64,000 nucleotides of DNA from Chamaea fasciata (GCA_029207755.1 JARCOQ010000016.1:10569307-10633306), one strand, 5' to 3'. Positions 12,701 to 22,791 are shown, counted from the stretch's first letter. Notes: a model not told the origin generated them from the letters alone. A program made the numbers and translations.

Positions 12701-15700
12701 TGCAGCTTGTTTGTGTGAATTGTGCATCCTTCAGCAAACATGAGACCACTCAAGTGCCACCTGTGCCCAGCCCCTGTCTGCAGGCACAGCTTGGGGAGCA
12801 AGGGGATGTGCTGGTAAATGTGGTGTCTCCCTGATGCAGCTTGTTTGTGAATACAGAAGAGGAATATATTCCAGACTCTGAAAGTGTCCGCCAGCAGAGA
12901 GAGCTTCATCATCAACCTCAGATCTGCACTTTATCTCAGTGTTTCCAACTGTACACCAAAGAGGAACAGGTAGGTACAGACTGTGTACTCTGGCTTGTTC
13001 ATGTGCTGCAGGAACTCCCTCACTCCAGAGCAGCTCTTTTCTGCAAACATTGATTCCTTGTGACAGGAGAATAGATTTGTGACACAAGACTAGTTGTCTG
13101 TGCTGGTAACAGAGCTCCTCTGCAGTGAGAAGGTTGTGGGAGGTCCTGCTGCTGGGTTCTTTGCTGCCCAGACATTGGTGCAAGAACTTAGTCCTCTCTT
13201 TGGCAATTTCCTTCTGTGAAATATTATAAATATTATGAAGGGTTAGGACACTGTGGCTTCATGGGAGTGTCCTGGAGCAATTGTGTGTTCCCAAGCTTGA
13301 GCAGGGCTGGAGTGGGCTCAGGCAGCCCCCACTGATTGTGACCCCTTTGAACAGCAGCACAGTGAGCACTGAGCTCAGTTCTGCAGGAATGGGGCAGCGC
13401 CCCCTGCTCTGGCTCTGCTTGTTGTGTGAGGCTGAAGAGACAGGAGTGGTGGTGTACCACAGGCAGGCTAAAGAGGGCTCTGACCTGGCCCTTGCCTGGC
13501 ACATGGAAGCCATCTGAATTCCTTTGGCAGTCTCTGGTTTGCTGTACAAAGGGCTTGTCTGGAGTTAGTCTTTGGACCCAGGACTGAGCTGTAATAATTT
13601 GGGAGCCTCTCCTGTTTTTTTCAGAGGTGTGGGAAGAATTGTTTGACAGCTTAAATCTCTGTGGCTGCTGAGTTCTCTGAGCACTGGGCTGTGGAGGGAG
13701 GCTTTGGGGGGTACAGGGAGAGTCTTCAGTGTGTAACTCTGTGCTGTTGGACTAAGGAAGAGGGTTCCCAGAGGGCAGTGAGGTGTCAGAGGGGACATCC
13801 AAAGTACACCTTTCTTCCTTCTGTTCTGATTTTTTTCTGCTTTTTTTCCCTGCTTTTTTTCTACTGCTGGTTTTCTTGTGAGAATACTTTTCAGGCTGCC
13901 AATCCTGCTTTCTTTTTGCCTTGGTTTTTCCTTTTCCTTCTCCACTTCCAAGGCACTGTCATTTATAAAGGTGCAAAAAGGTCCTCTGCACAGCAGCACT
14001 GGCTGAATTCTGCCTTGCAGCAGGAAGTGCCTCCTGGATGAGGCGCACATGTCTCTGCTTGTCACTCTGAAAAGCATCATTGGGAACCCTGCATTTCCAG
14101 TGAGCTTATGAATGCTGGAGGGAGATGAGGCAGAGGGGTCAGTGTCTGCGCTGAGCTTGGGGCAGCAGAGGACCAGTGGTGTGGTGCGAGCTGCCTTGGA
14201 ACTTGAAAACCAATACCCACTCCTGCCTATTTCTTGTAGCTTGCCCCAGATGATGCATGGCGATGCCCACACTGTAAGCAGCTGCAGCAGGGTAGCATCA
14301 CACTGAGCCTCTGGACCTTACCTGATGTTCTCATCATACATCTCAAAAGGTTTAGACAGGTAAGGGTGCCTGTAGTGTTGCTGGAGGACTGCTGAGTGAT
14401 GTGAGTACACTCCCCTCTTTAGAAGCAGCCACTCTGCCCTATGTGTTCCTCACCTGGGGTTTTCCCAGGCATGGGGGCCGTGGCCTCTGCAGCTCATGCT
14501 CTTCTCTCTACACAGGAAGGAGACCGAAGGATGAAACTTCAGAACATGGTTAAATTTCCCTTGAGTGGCTTGGACATGACTCCTCATGTTGTGAAACGCA
14601 GCCAGAGCAGCTGGAGCCTGCCATCACACTGGTCACCCTGGAGGAAGCCTTATGGCCTCGGCAGAGATCCTGAGGACTACATCTATGACCTGTATGCTGT
14701 CTGCAACCACCATGGCACCATGCAAGGGGGGCACTATACAGGCAAGTGTCCTGCTATGCTGTCCCTGGTGTAGCCTTTCACAAAGAAACTTGTTATATTT
14801 CTGTATGGGGTCAGAAAGGGAGTCACAGATGAGAGCAGTGTCACAAGTTACAGAAGGTGAAGTGAACGGAGCCACCCCAAATAATGTTCTATTCTGAGCA
14901 GTAATGTTGGACAAAGAAAGTCCTGAAATGTAAGCTGTTTATTGTGTTCTGGCAGCCTCAGGCTTCCATCTTGCTGGTCAGACTGGAAGATGCTGCAAGA
15001 ATAAATCTGTTCCTCGCATTGTCCTCTGAGTCCATCCTAGCAGATAAGGTTATGTTAAATATCATACAGCAAACCTGAGAGCAGTAAGAGTGAGGGAGTC
15101 TTACAGTAATGTATTTTTTCTCAGCATATTGCAAGAATTCTGTTGATGGCCAGTGGTACTGCTTCGATGACAGTGAAGTTCAGCAACTTTCTGAAAGTGA
15201 AGTCTGCAAGCAGACCGCTTATATCCTGTTCTACCAGCGACGCACAGCCATCCCCTCGTGGTCTGCCAACAGCTCGGTGGCAGGTAAGCCCTGCTGCACT
15301 GTCCAGGGGTGGCACTAAGTTGTCTTTCATGTGGAGTAGTAAATTCTGGAGAATTTACTACCCAGCTCTGCTTAAACCCCCACTCTTGCGTCCCAGAACT
15401 CAGTAAGGCTTGTCTGAGTCTGTGGCTGTGTGCCAGAGGCTGTGGGAATTTTCTGCCTCTTCTGCTAAGGCAGGTTTGGCAGGGAGGCTCTGGAGGTGGG
15501 GGAAGCCCCTATGCCCCCACAGGTGACTGCTCAGAGCTGCCCTTGTGCAAGACATCAAATCATTACTTGCTCCTCCCTGCGGCAGCATTCCCAAGGAGGC
15601 ACCAGTAGTGCATGTGTTGATGGAATCCAGGGTGAGCTGTGGGCAGGTGCAGGCTTGGTGACCTGCCCCCAGAAAAAAAGAGATTTTTGTGACATTAGGG

Positions 15701-18668
15701 TGGCAGCTGAAATGCTCCCACTGCCTGCATGCTGGCATTCACAGCACACTGGCACAAGTGCAGTTCTTCCTTCTTGTTCTGACCATCAATGCTCCATAAG
15801 AGTAAAGCCCCATTCCCTTGGCAGTGTCTGGGTGCTGGGGCCATGAGGGCCATCTCCGGGCTCAGGTGTAGTGAGCAGAGCAGTGCGGTAGTGCCCAGCT
15901 CCCTGGGCTGCTGGGGGTCTGTGTGTGTGTGCAGCTGCTGCTGACGTGTGTACTGGTCCCTGCAGGCTCCACCAGCTCGTCGCTGTGCGAGCACTGGGTC
16001 AGCCGGCTCCCAGGCAGCAAGCAGCCCAGCATCGCCTCGGCCGCCTCCTCGCGCCGCACCTCCCTGGCCTCGCTCTCCGAGTCCGTGGAGCTCACCGGGG
16101 AACGCAGTGAAGATGATGGTGTGTATCATTGCTGGGGGGAAAACTGGGCCGCTTGTCTCTCTGCTGCAAGATCCTTTCTAAAACAGCTGCGAATTCTGTG
16201 GTTGCAAGGGACTGTTACTCCAGCAGCTGAGAGAGGCAAGAGCTGGCTCGGTAGGAGCACAGGTGGGCTTCTGTCTCATATGAAAGTTTGGAGAAGAACA
16301 GGGCAGGAACCTTAAGGAGCCTTTCAAAGAAAGCAAATGCCATCAACAAAACCTCTCAGTCAGGAGCTTCTTGCACTTGTGTTCTCTCTGGGTCTCGCTT
16401 CATCACCTTTGCAGAGTGGCTGACATGGTCCTGACAGATTTAGCATAGGCACTAATTGCCTGCTGTTGTGCTGCTGGATGGTCCCAGGGAGGGAGGGGGA
16501 TGCAAATTCACTCAGGTATGCAAGTTAGTGTTCAGTTCCTGGCTTTGCCTGGTTCCTCCACACATTGCCTTGTAACTTCTGAGAATGTGGAGCTTCATGG
16601 GTCAGTCAGAGCTGGAAGCTGGTGTGGAGATGTCCTTGCCACCGTGCTGTGAGAGCTGTCAGATCTGGCTGTGGAAGTCACACTTCTAAAATACTTACAT
16701 TTTGTGTTTCTAAATACAGTTACATCACTTGATCTAGAGGTAGGAATCCTACTTTGCCTTTCTCAGAATGCTCTGGGAAATTTTCTTCAATATAGAATCG
16801 TAATCCTAGCTGGTGATTTTGCCAGTTTCAAGGACTTTTGAGGTGCAAACCTTGTGTTTGATCTCTTGCTGCTCAGGGATGAGAGAAGAATCTGAGTTAT
16901 CAGTTAGAGGCTTCAGAGAGTTACTCCTGGGTGACCCCTAGCAAATAACAGTTGTTGGATTCCTCATTCAGCTTTTGTGTAAGAAGCTGTGCCTACAGCC
17001 TGCATGGAGAGACGCATAGTGTGGTGTGGGTGGGCTGCTTGGCTCTCGTGGGGAAATGTGAATGGGTGGGGTAAACTAGCTGCAGCCTTGGCTTTCCCAT
17101 TGAGACTGTCACTTGCTTTCTCTGCAGGAGGATTTTCAACTCGACCATTTGTAAGGAGTGTCCAACGTCAGAGCCTGTCATCCAGATCCTCTGTCACCAG
17201 CCCACTGGCAGTGAGTGAAAATGGTGTCAGGCCCTCGTGGTCACTCTCTGCAAAACTGCAGTTCCGCTCCAACTCCCCATCACGCTTTTCTGGAGATTCC
17301 CCAGTACATACCTCTGCTTCCACTCTGGAGAAGATTGGGGAAGCTGCTGATGATAAAGTCTCCACCTCGTGCTTTGGCAGCCTGAGGAATCTGTCCAGCA
17401 GCTACTTGGAGCCCTGTGACAGCAGTCGGCGAGAGCACAGGACAGCTCGCAGAGCCCCTTTGGCTGTCATGGAAGGGGCGTTCAGGGAGGAGTCCGTTGT
17501 AAGGACATCTAGCTCAGACCTTTCAGATGGGTATGGTAAAAGCTCTGTGCAGCCAGACAGGAATCACCCTGCTCTGGACCCTTTTGATAACAACAATCAA
17601 ATTGCCTTTGTTGACCAGAGTGATTCCGTGGACAGCTCCCCAGTGAAGGAGGTGAAAGCTCCAGCTGGGACGGGGCTGGCTGCAGAGAAGGCACATGACA
17701 CCCCTAAAAAGGGTCACAGCTCCAAAGGAGCTTCTGAGCCAGATAAAAGTTTGAGGAAGGGAAGGACAGTCTTAGCTACCCAAGAGACCAAAGTCTCTCA
17801 CTCTTCTCCTCCACTGAAGAGTTCTCAGAAAGCTTCCCGTTCTAGAAGTAAGACAGACTCTTCCAGGGTCAGCGGGCGACACGGGTCTCCTGCTCCCACT
17901 CAGGCTAGGAAGGACCACAGCACGAAGCCCCTGGAGGCATCTGTCCCATCAGCTCAACAGAAGCAGAAGTCAGGTTCTTCGCCATCCTCCACAGCTGCCA
18001 AGAAAACCCCATCAGGCTCATTGACTAAGGGCTCTTCCTCTGGGAAGAGCCGGACTTCCGACCGCAGCCTCAGCAGGGAGGGCTCCAAGATCAGTCTGGG
18101 GTCGGATAAAACGAGCGTTACCAGCAGCTCCAGGACGAGCTCCCCGCGGATCAGCCACTCCAGGAGTGACAGCAGGGCAGTGGACAGCAGGCACGTGCGC
18201 AGCTCCTCCATGGCCAACCTGCGCTCCCCAAACGTCGGGGCGCGGTCTGGGCTGAAGAGGGACAGCAAGTCCGAAGAGAAGGGTTTGTCTTTCTTTAAAT
18301 CAGCCTTAAGGCAGAAGGAGACACGGAGGTCGGCAGACCTGGGAAAGACGACAATGCTTTCAAAAAAGACAGGGAGTGTCAGTTCCAAGTCAGGCAGTAA
18401 AAATGTGCTGGAGGACAAACTAGAGAAAGGTGGTGTCCTGCCAGCCTCTCAAACCAATGCCAACATTACTACAAAAGAAAAACTTGTCTCAAAAGATGCC
18501 ACATCTAACAAACATTCTCTGCTATCCAGTCGCAAGTCCAAGTCTTCCCAGCTAGATCCCGGAGTCCAGTCTCCTCCTTCCAGTGGCAAGCAGTCTGCTG
18601 ACAAGCCACTGAAAAAATTACCTTCCAGCATGCAGGTGTCTGTACGGCCTTCTCTGGAACCTCAGTGA
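6584..18668 (+). CDS. USP31: USP31, ubiquitin-specific peptidase 31 (15 coding exons, 5' incomplete)
   Basis: USP31 is a cysteine protease of the USP/UBP family (peptidase C19) that removes ubiquitin from proteins; the human protein has been linked to NF-kB signalling. The spliced product in the window is 1132 residues. Counting from the first visible residue, the QHDAQEFL box is at 15-22. The first zinc-ribbon CxxC pair is C81/C84 and the second is C409/C412. Between them lies the long insertion typical of this subfamily. The His box GGHY places the catalytic His at 513, and WYCFDD places the third catalytic residue at D530. After about residue 550 the chain is a Ser/Lys/Arg-rich, probably disordered tail ending in EPQ. 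All 14 internal junctions keep frame. The catalytic Cys exon (about 200 residues by comparison with the roughly 1350-residue human protein) is outside the window. USP43 is the nearest paralogue, but the tail and the HS3ST2 neighbour favour USP31. Confidence 0.96.
6722..7178 (+). other. USP31: USP31 intron 2
   Basis: This is a 457-bp GT-AG intron. I see no repeat, RNA gene or open frame of note. Confidence 0.9.
7179..7267 (+). CDS. USP31: USP31 exon 3
   Basis: This exon is 89 bp and encodes PPLEDDVLLEG through ELFQAQYR. It ends in phase 2 after the AG of the last Arg codon (TACAG|GTACAG donor). The FVQELFQAQYRS segment leads into the first zinc-ribbon cysteines in the next exon. Confidence 0.95.
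7268..8147 (+). other. USP31: USP31 intron 3
   Basis: This is an 880-bp GT-AG intron. At 7907-7946 a short imperfect direct duplication (GAATGAGAATGGA repeated about 23 bp apart) is visible. Nothing else stands out. Confidence 0.88.
8148..8240 (+). CDS. USP31: USP31 exon 4 (first CxxC)
   Basis: This exon is 93 bp and encodes SSLTCPHCQKQSNTFDPF and then CISLPIPLPHTR. CPHC is the first zinc-ribbon knuckle of the USP fingers region. The exon enters in phase 2 and leaves in phase 2 within the Arg codon (CG|G). Confidence 0.95.
8241..9353 (+). other. USP31: USP31 intron 4
   Basis: This is a 1113-bp intron with an AT-rich central part (about 8400-8700) that holds a perfect 10-bp inverted repeat at 8595-8617. 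I recognise no nested gene. A microexon-like 14-nt string bounded by CTTTGCAG and GTAAAA at about 8393-8408 would break frame. Confidence 0.88.
8595..8617. repeat. Perfect 10-bp inverted repeat with 3-nt loop
   Basis: ACTTCAATTT at 8595-8604 is followed by a 3-nt spacer and its exact reverse complement at 8608-8617. It is intronic and AT-rich. It could fold as a small hairpin in the USP31 pre-mRNA, but no RNA family is recognised. Confidence 0.85.
9354..9489 (+). CDS. USP31: USP31 exon 5
   Basis: This exon is 136 bp and encodes PLYVTVVYRGKCSHCMRIG through ETKIPLEQ, ending in phase 0 at CAG|GTAATG. It opens the insertion between the two zinc-ribbon knuckles. A CSHC pair is present, but it is not the canonical second knuckle, which comes in exon 12. 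Confidence 0.95.
9490..10004 (+). other. USP31: USP31 intron 5
   Basis: This is a 515-bp GT-AG intron between the exon ending LEQ and the one beginning IVLTEM. Nothing notable is seen. Confidence 0.9.
10005..10149 (+). CDS. USP31: USP31 exon 6
   Basis: This exon is 145 bp and encodes IVLTEMYYDGFHRSF, then CDTDDLDTIHESDCIFAFE, then TPEIFRPEGILSQR, with phase 1 at the 3' end (AGAG|GTGAGT). It is part of the ubiquitin-like insertion of the USP31/USP43 group. Confidence 0.95.
10150..10920 (+). other. USP31: USP31 intron 6
   Basis: This is a 771-bp intron containing an 11-base G run at 10851-10861, close to the acceptor. G runs near splice sites can modulate splicing, but no effect can be inferred here. 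Confidence 0.88.
10921..11104 (+). CDS. USP31: USP31 exon 7 (variable linker)
   Basis: This exon is 184 bp. It starts with IHVNNNLNNLK, passes through a polar segment that from memory differs from the mammalian protein, then returns to the conserved DKIVLLVCNRACTGQQ. It ends in phase 2 (AAAAG|GTGACT). Of the catalytic-domain exons this one looks least conserved in its middle. Confidence 0.92.
11105..11611 (+). other. USP31: USP31 intron 7
   Basis: This is a 507-bp intron with a usable but weak acceptor (CCCATAG). No other feature is seen. Confidence 0.88.
11612..11723 (+). CDS. USP31: USP31 exon 8
   Basis: This exon is 112 bp and encodes RFGLPFVLHLEKTIAWDIL, then QKEILEKMQYFLRPAACLQ, with phase 0 at the end. 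It is a conserved part of the insertion in the catalytic domain. Confidence 0.95.
11962..12056 (+). CDS. USP31: USP31 exon 9
   Basis: This exon is 95 bp and encodes VCPFSLRVVSVVGITYLLP, then QEERPLCHPTVER, ending in phase 2 (AAAG|GTGAGC). The 238-bp intron before it is unremarkable. Confidence 0.95.
12057..12571 (+). other. USP31: USP31 intron 9
   Basis: This is a 515-bp GT-AG intron with nothing notable beyond AT-rich stretches around 12270-12330. Confidence 0.88.
12572..12649 (+). CDS. USP31: USP31 exon 10
   Basis: This exon is 78 bp and encodes ALKSCGQGGTAHVKLVVEW, then DKETKDY. The Tyr codon is split TA|C. The donor is GATTA|GTAAGT. It is the smallest coding exon in the window. Confidence 0.94.
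12701..12715 (+). other. Decoy copy of the exon 11 acceptor
   Basis: The 15-mer TGCAGCTTGTTTGTG occurs here and again at 12835-12849, where it is the real acceptor and start of exon 11. Splicing to this upstream copy would reach an in-frame TGA after four codons. It is therefore either silent or a route to nonsense-mediated decay. Confidence 0.7.
12840..12969 (+). CDS. USP31: USP31 exon 11
   Basis: This exon is 130 bp and encodes LFVNTEEEYIPDSESVR, then ELHHQPQICTLSQCFQLYT, then KEEQ, phase 0 at CAG|GTAGGT. CTLSQCFQLYTKEE is the conserved USP segment just before the second zinc-ribbon knuckle. Confidence 0.95.
12970..14239 (+). other. USP31: USP31 intron 11
   Basis: This 1270-bp intron has a strongly pyrimidine-rich stretch at about 13805-13950 on the + strand, well upstream of the real acceptor (TTCTTGTAG at 14231-14239). 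No nested gene is seen. Confidence 0.88.
14240..14359 (+). CDS. USP31: USP31 exon 12 (second CxxC)
   Basis: This exon is 120 bp, phase 0 on both sides, and encodes LAPDDAWRCPHCKQLQQG, then SITLSLWTLPDVLIIHLKRF. CPHC completes the zinc ribbon. The LPDVLIIHLKRF strand is a hallmark of USP catalytic domains preceding the His box. Confidence 0.96.
14516..14741 (+). CDS. USP31: USP31 exon 13 (His box; GC donor)
   Basis: This exon is 226 bp. It begins EGDRRMKLQNMVKFPL and ends in NHHGTMQGGHYT, which holds the catalytic His. Reading frame and protein conservation require the exon to end at ACAG (14741). The next bases are GCAAGT, so the donor is GC rather than GT. No in-frame GT donor nearby would join correctly to exon 14. 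Confidence 0.94.
14742..15124 (+). other. USP31: USP31 intron 13, GC-AG type
   Basis: This is a 383-bp intron bounded by ACAG|GCAAGT and TTTTCTCAG. The donor otherwise fits the consensus perfectly, as is typical of functional U2-type GC-AG introns. Confidence 0.88.
15125..15283 (+). CDS. USP31: USP31 exon 14 (end of catalytic core)
   Basis: This exon is 159 bp and encodes AYCKNSVDGQWYCFDDSE, then VQQLSESEVCKQTAYILFY, then QRRTAIPSWSANSSVA. WYCFDD carries the third catalytic residue. TAYILFYQRR is the last conserved strand of the USP fold, so the catalytic domain ends here. Confidence 0.96.
15284..15965 (+). other. USP31: USP31 intron 14
   Basis: This is a 682-bp GT-AG intron. It contains a perfect 12-bp inverted repeat with a 2-nt centre at 15336-15361, 53 bp after the donor. 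The acceptor follows a short TG run. Confidence 0.9.
15336..15361. repeat. Perfect near-palindrome, 12-bp arms, 2-nt centre
   Basis: GTAGTAAATTCT at 15336-15347 and AGAATTTACTAC at 15350-15361 are exact reverse complements separated by GG. This is longer than expected by chance in a stretch of this size. It is intronic and could extrude as a cruciform or bind a dimeric factor. No known element is recognised. Confidence 0.9.
15966..16118 (+). CDS. USP31: USP31 exon 15 (start of Ser-rich tail)
   Basis: This exon is 153 bp and encodes STSSSLCEHWVSRLPGSK, then a Ser/Ala/Arg-rich run, then ESVELTGERSEDD. Its third codon positions are far more GC-rich than those of the flanking exons. The donor is GATG|GTGTGT. 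Confidence 0.95.
16119..17127 (+). other. USP31: USP31 intron 15
   Basis: This 1009-bp intron ends at TCTCTGCAG before the last exon. An open frame runs through its last 140 bp into exon 16 (from an ATG at 16989) but has no sign of being used. No other feature is seen. Confidence 0.88.
17128..18668 (+). CDS. USP31: USP31 exon 16 (long Ser-rich C-terminal tail and stop)
   Basis: The coding part is 1541 bp. It enters in phase 1, encodes GFSTRPFVRSVQRQSLSS onward, and stops at TGA 18666-18668. The roughly 512 residues are dominated by Ser, Lys, Arg and Pro and look disordered. Conserved islands include FDNNNQIAFVDQSDSVDSSP, VRSSSMANLRSP and KGLSFFKSALRQKETRRSAD. The basic Ser-rich blocks would be natural phosphorylation sites. 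The tail matches USP31 rather than USP43. No frameshift or premature stop is seen. Confidence 0.96.
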
Positions 18669-21600
18669 AATGCTGCAATCCAGGTGTCTTTTCTTCTGCT
18701 GAGAAGCTAATTTATTCTGAGCTCTTGTTTTTTGTTCATGTGCCTAATGTATGTTTTGAGGAGAAGTTAACTGCGAGTTGTTAAAGCGCCTTTGATTCTG
18801 CCATCAAACCAAATAGCCACAGGCAGCCAGCACTGGTGCAAGTAGCCTAGCTGGAGTCATTGTTTAACATGAATGCAGCTGTCCCATAGCACTTGTACAG
18901 GTGTCTCTGTCGAAAGTGCAACAACTTTCTTCAGATTTGAGGGTTGGGACCTGAACCCCAGTTGCACTGACACTAGTGTGCTTTGTAGAGCTGTGAACTG
19001 ATATTCCTTTGGTCTTGTTCTGAGTGGGCTGTGTCCACACTGGTGTATGGCCTTGTTCTGAGCTGTGGAGGATGCGAAGGAAACTGGAGAGACTGTCGCT
19101 TCTTTCTGCTCTCAACTCTCTCTCCCTACTCCCCTCCATTTTCAAGCTTTCTAAAGGGCAATATTTCAACACTAATGTTGTTTCTCAGGTATATACTCAG
19201 CCAGTATAGGAGGGACTAGCATTAGTGACGGACAGAAAGGTACCTGTGTGTCTGTGTGCACATCTGTGTAATAGATTTAATTTTTGCATTCCAACACCAG
19301 GAAGTTTGAAATGTAACCTGCAGTTTCTGTTGCTGTGTCTATGAAGAGTTTTGCTTTGTCCATACCTTAGGCAACCTCTACCCTGTCCTGTTTAACTACT
19401 TTCTTCTGAAATGCTGTGCTGAACAACAGAAGAAATCCCTGGGCAGCAGCTGCTGGCCAGCTCGTCCTGTGGAAGCAGTGCCATGGGAGAGTTGTGTCTA
19501 CACACCTGGATGGCTGTGATGCTGTCAGGATGCCCCTGTTCAAACTCCTGGGAAGCATTTCCTTATGTGCTCAGACCCTTATCATAGTGGTGTAATTAAG
19601 CCTCCATTATCTCTAGGGGTGATGTTTAGGCCAAGTGTTGTCCTGCCCTCTCTGAGCATGCTTTGACAGGCCCCTTTGTCTGGGTTGGAGGGGCTGTACC
19701 CAAACCCCCAGAGCAGTTTTCCTGTTCTCCAGAGTGCTGTGTTCTTCCCTCTGGCATGCTCGTCCCCTTCCCATGGGTCTGGCTGCCACATGTCCCTCAG
19801 TGGAAGGTTCCCCTTCTTGTTTGGATGACAGCCTCCATCAGGGTCAAAACACTACATCTACTGATGTCTTTGTTTACATGCCCTTCTTACAGGGGAGATT
19901 CCTCAAGTTCTGTAAGGTTCCTCTTAAGGTGGATTTCTTAAGTCCTTTTACATATATGTGGTGTAATCTTTTTTTTAAAAATTCCATGTTTTTTTTATTG
20001 ATGTGCTGCATATCCTTTATGTCCACAGCCTGTCATGTAGGTTGTGACAAGCTGGGCGATGTGCTGGGTACTCTCTCTGCTGAGTGAGGCCTGTACCTCT
20101 CCAGTGCAATGGCAGAGCTTCTCTGGGCATAGCTTGGGGCCAGGGACTCGTGTGCTCTGTCCCTTCAGCATAACAAACTGGGCCGTGCCACCTCCCGTGC
20201 TGAGGTGCTGCTATCGCCCTGCAGGCAGCCTTGTCCCCAGGTCTGCTGGGCACCTTGCTGCTCTGTGATCAGTTTTCTGCTCGCCACACAGCTGCAGCAA
20301 GCTTGGGAGGGAAGGGTTGGGGGTAGCTGGCTCCTTGGAGTGTGTGTGGGGCTGAGCTGGGGTGAGACCCCCCATTGAGCTGGGGTCAGTGTGTGGGCAT
20401 GAGCCCACCTGTGATGTAACCCTTGCAGTGACCTGGTGATGTCCTGCAGCATCCCCCTCGCGTGCCCCAGCAGCGCCCACAGCCTGCAGGTGTAATGCCC
20501 TGACTGTTCCAGCCCGAACATAACTGTCCCCTCAATGCATTCCTTCACCCAGGCATTGTTCCAGTCTCATTTATTGCAGCAACAAGAAGCAAAGATTGCA
20601 TTGCTTGCTTCTGAAATGTATGACTTGGATTATTCTTGGATTATTTTCTGTTATATCCAGCAGAGCAGATAAGACTTGCTTCACATTGCAGTACTTAAAT
20701 TACTCCCTGAAATGTTGATGTTGAAGTATTTGTTTAAGGTTTTATCTGTATTAAGGTCTTACACTGTGCTGGCTCTTCTCTTGTAACAACTCTTCTAGCA
20801 AGAATGTAATTCCGGTGGCTTATGCTGACTCGGTTTGGGATCTTTTAATAGACAGAACTACTTTCTGTGCATTTTGCCATGGACATTTGTGAAAGGTTAT
20901 TTTTATCAAATAACTTTTTTTTTTTTTTCCATGTCATCACTCACTGAAGGAGCTTAAACTGAAAGCTGGTGTGTGGGTTTTGAGGTGGTTTTGCTCCTGT
21001 GCTGCATGCCTGACTGAAGGGAATTTCAAGCCATGTCCAAACCCATGTTTTAGCCGAACATCAGTTCAGTGTTTGTATCCGGAGCAAGACAATGGTCCTT
21101 GGAGCTCTCGTTTGGGTAAAAGGGAGATGGAAGTCCTGGTATTCCAGCAGCTGATAAAAGTAGTTGAACCTCTACAATCTCATGAGATGCCAGTCTCACT
21201 CTCTTTCTGCACATTCTCCATAATTCCTGATGCTAATTGCTGCCAGCTCCAGCACTGTCTGCTCTCTTTATGCTGCCAAACTGGATTTCTCTGTCCCTCT
21301 GGAACAGCAGCTCTGGTGCACAGGCTCCTAGCTCTGCAGAGTGTGAGTAGGCAGGAGGAGCTGCACTGACAGTGCCCTCATCTCTGAGTGGGTGGGATGC
21401 TGCTCCTCTGGTGGGTTTTCTGCTCGGGAGGGCTTGGCTTGGGGTGTCCTCAGGCAAAGTGTTTGACTTACCAGGGTGCACCAGGGTTCATGTGGGACAT
21501 GAGGCACTCGCCAGGGAACAGGTCACAGTGTGTGTGTGCAGTCTGGGGAGTGCAGCCCCTGCTCCGTGTCTGTGTCCACTCTGCGTCAGGGCTCTGGGGA

Positions 21601-22791
21601 GCAGCCACTTGTGTCACTGCTCTGCCTGTTGGTGTCACACATCTTCAGTAGTAAATGAACTTCCTTGCACAGAGAGGGTTGAAGGGTGTAGGTCTGGGAA
21701 ACGCTGTTCACTGGGAGTGTTAGTCAAAGCCTTGTTGCTATTACAGTCATGACTCCATCAATGAAGTAGGATAAATGTTTCTGAAACAGAATGTAGGTTA
21801 TTACAGGCCCTGCTTAAAGGGATTTGGAGAAAAGTCATCACTCTTCTCTACTTGCTTTAAAGCAGATTTATCTCTTGTCCCTTTCATGTGTAGGAACTCC
21901 TGTCCATGGTATTGTGTTGTCCAGCTGCCAGGCTGTGGCATGGTACCAGGGAACACTCGAGAGAGGGATCTGCCAAGTCCTAGATGCCAACACCAGCGTG
22001 GTTTTGCATATTGATCCTTCAAGCAGCAATGGCTTGAGGCTGTTCTGGAGCAGCTGCATATGTATGGTCATGTCCTAAAGTTCGGGCTGGCCATCAGAAG
22101 CACTCGTGGCTGTAGGGGAGGTGGGCTGTGGGCTTTGCCATCTCCCAGAGGCTGCTGCTGCTGCCCAGGGACCTCCACCTCCCCTGGGTGGTGGCATGTA
22201 GGGCCTGGAAGTCCCATGGGCTTCTGAGTGCAATGGGAGCAGCTGCTGCCAGGTCTGTCCTGCCCAGCCTATCTGGGGATGGCGGGGTCTGGGACCTTCC
22301 TGCCAAGGTCTTGGAAGCAAAGTTATGCCTCACAGTGATGGGAAATGCCTGGGAAGGGGAGGCCCAGCAGTGCTTACACACAGGTGAGCTCCAAGGCAAA
22401 GCAGGCGTTCGGGCAGTGTGTTTCCAGTTGGCTTTGGGTTGGAGTCACCTGGAGTGTGACTTGTGTTTTACCCCAGTCCCTAGTCTGCCACTTGTTCCTG
22501 CTCCTGGAATTGGCCGTCTGGGCGCAGGAGAGCAGCACCTTCATTCCAGTGCTCAGTTCCTACAGGAGTCACCTCGAGACTTTTTTTTACCCTTTTTGGG
22601 CTGTGTCTTTTGGATAGTGTTTAGTAGTAGTCAAGTTATAAGCACATTTTCAATGACGTGTATTGAAGAGGCACCTTTTATTTGTATTAATCACATTTGA
22701 TAGACAATTTGGTGCCTGCAGTTCTCTGTAACTTGTGTCTCACTTCGGGTGTGTAAATTGTTAACCCTTTCAGACTTATCGAATATGGATT

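Noticed and set aside
16989..17127. Independent start codon giving a 559-residue frame into USP31 exon 16
   Set aside because: The first 46 residues are intronic, and a clear acceptor at 17125-17127 joins exon 15 in frame. No promoter evidence supports an internal start.
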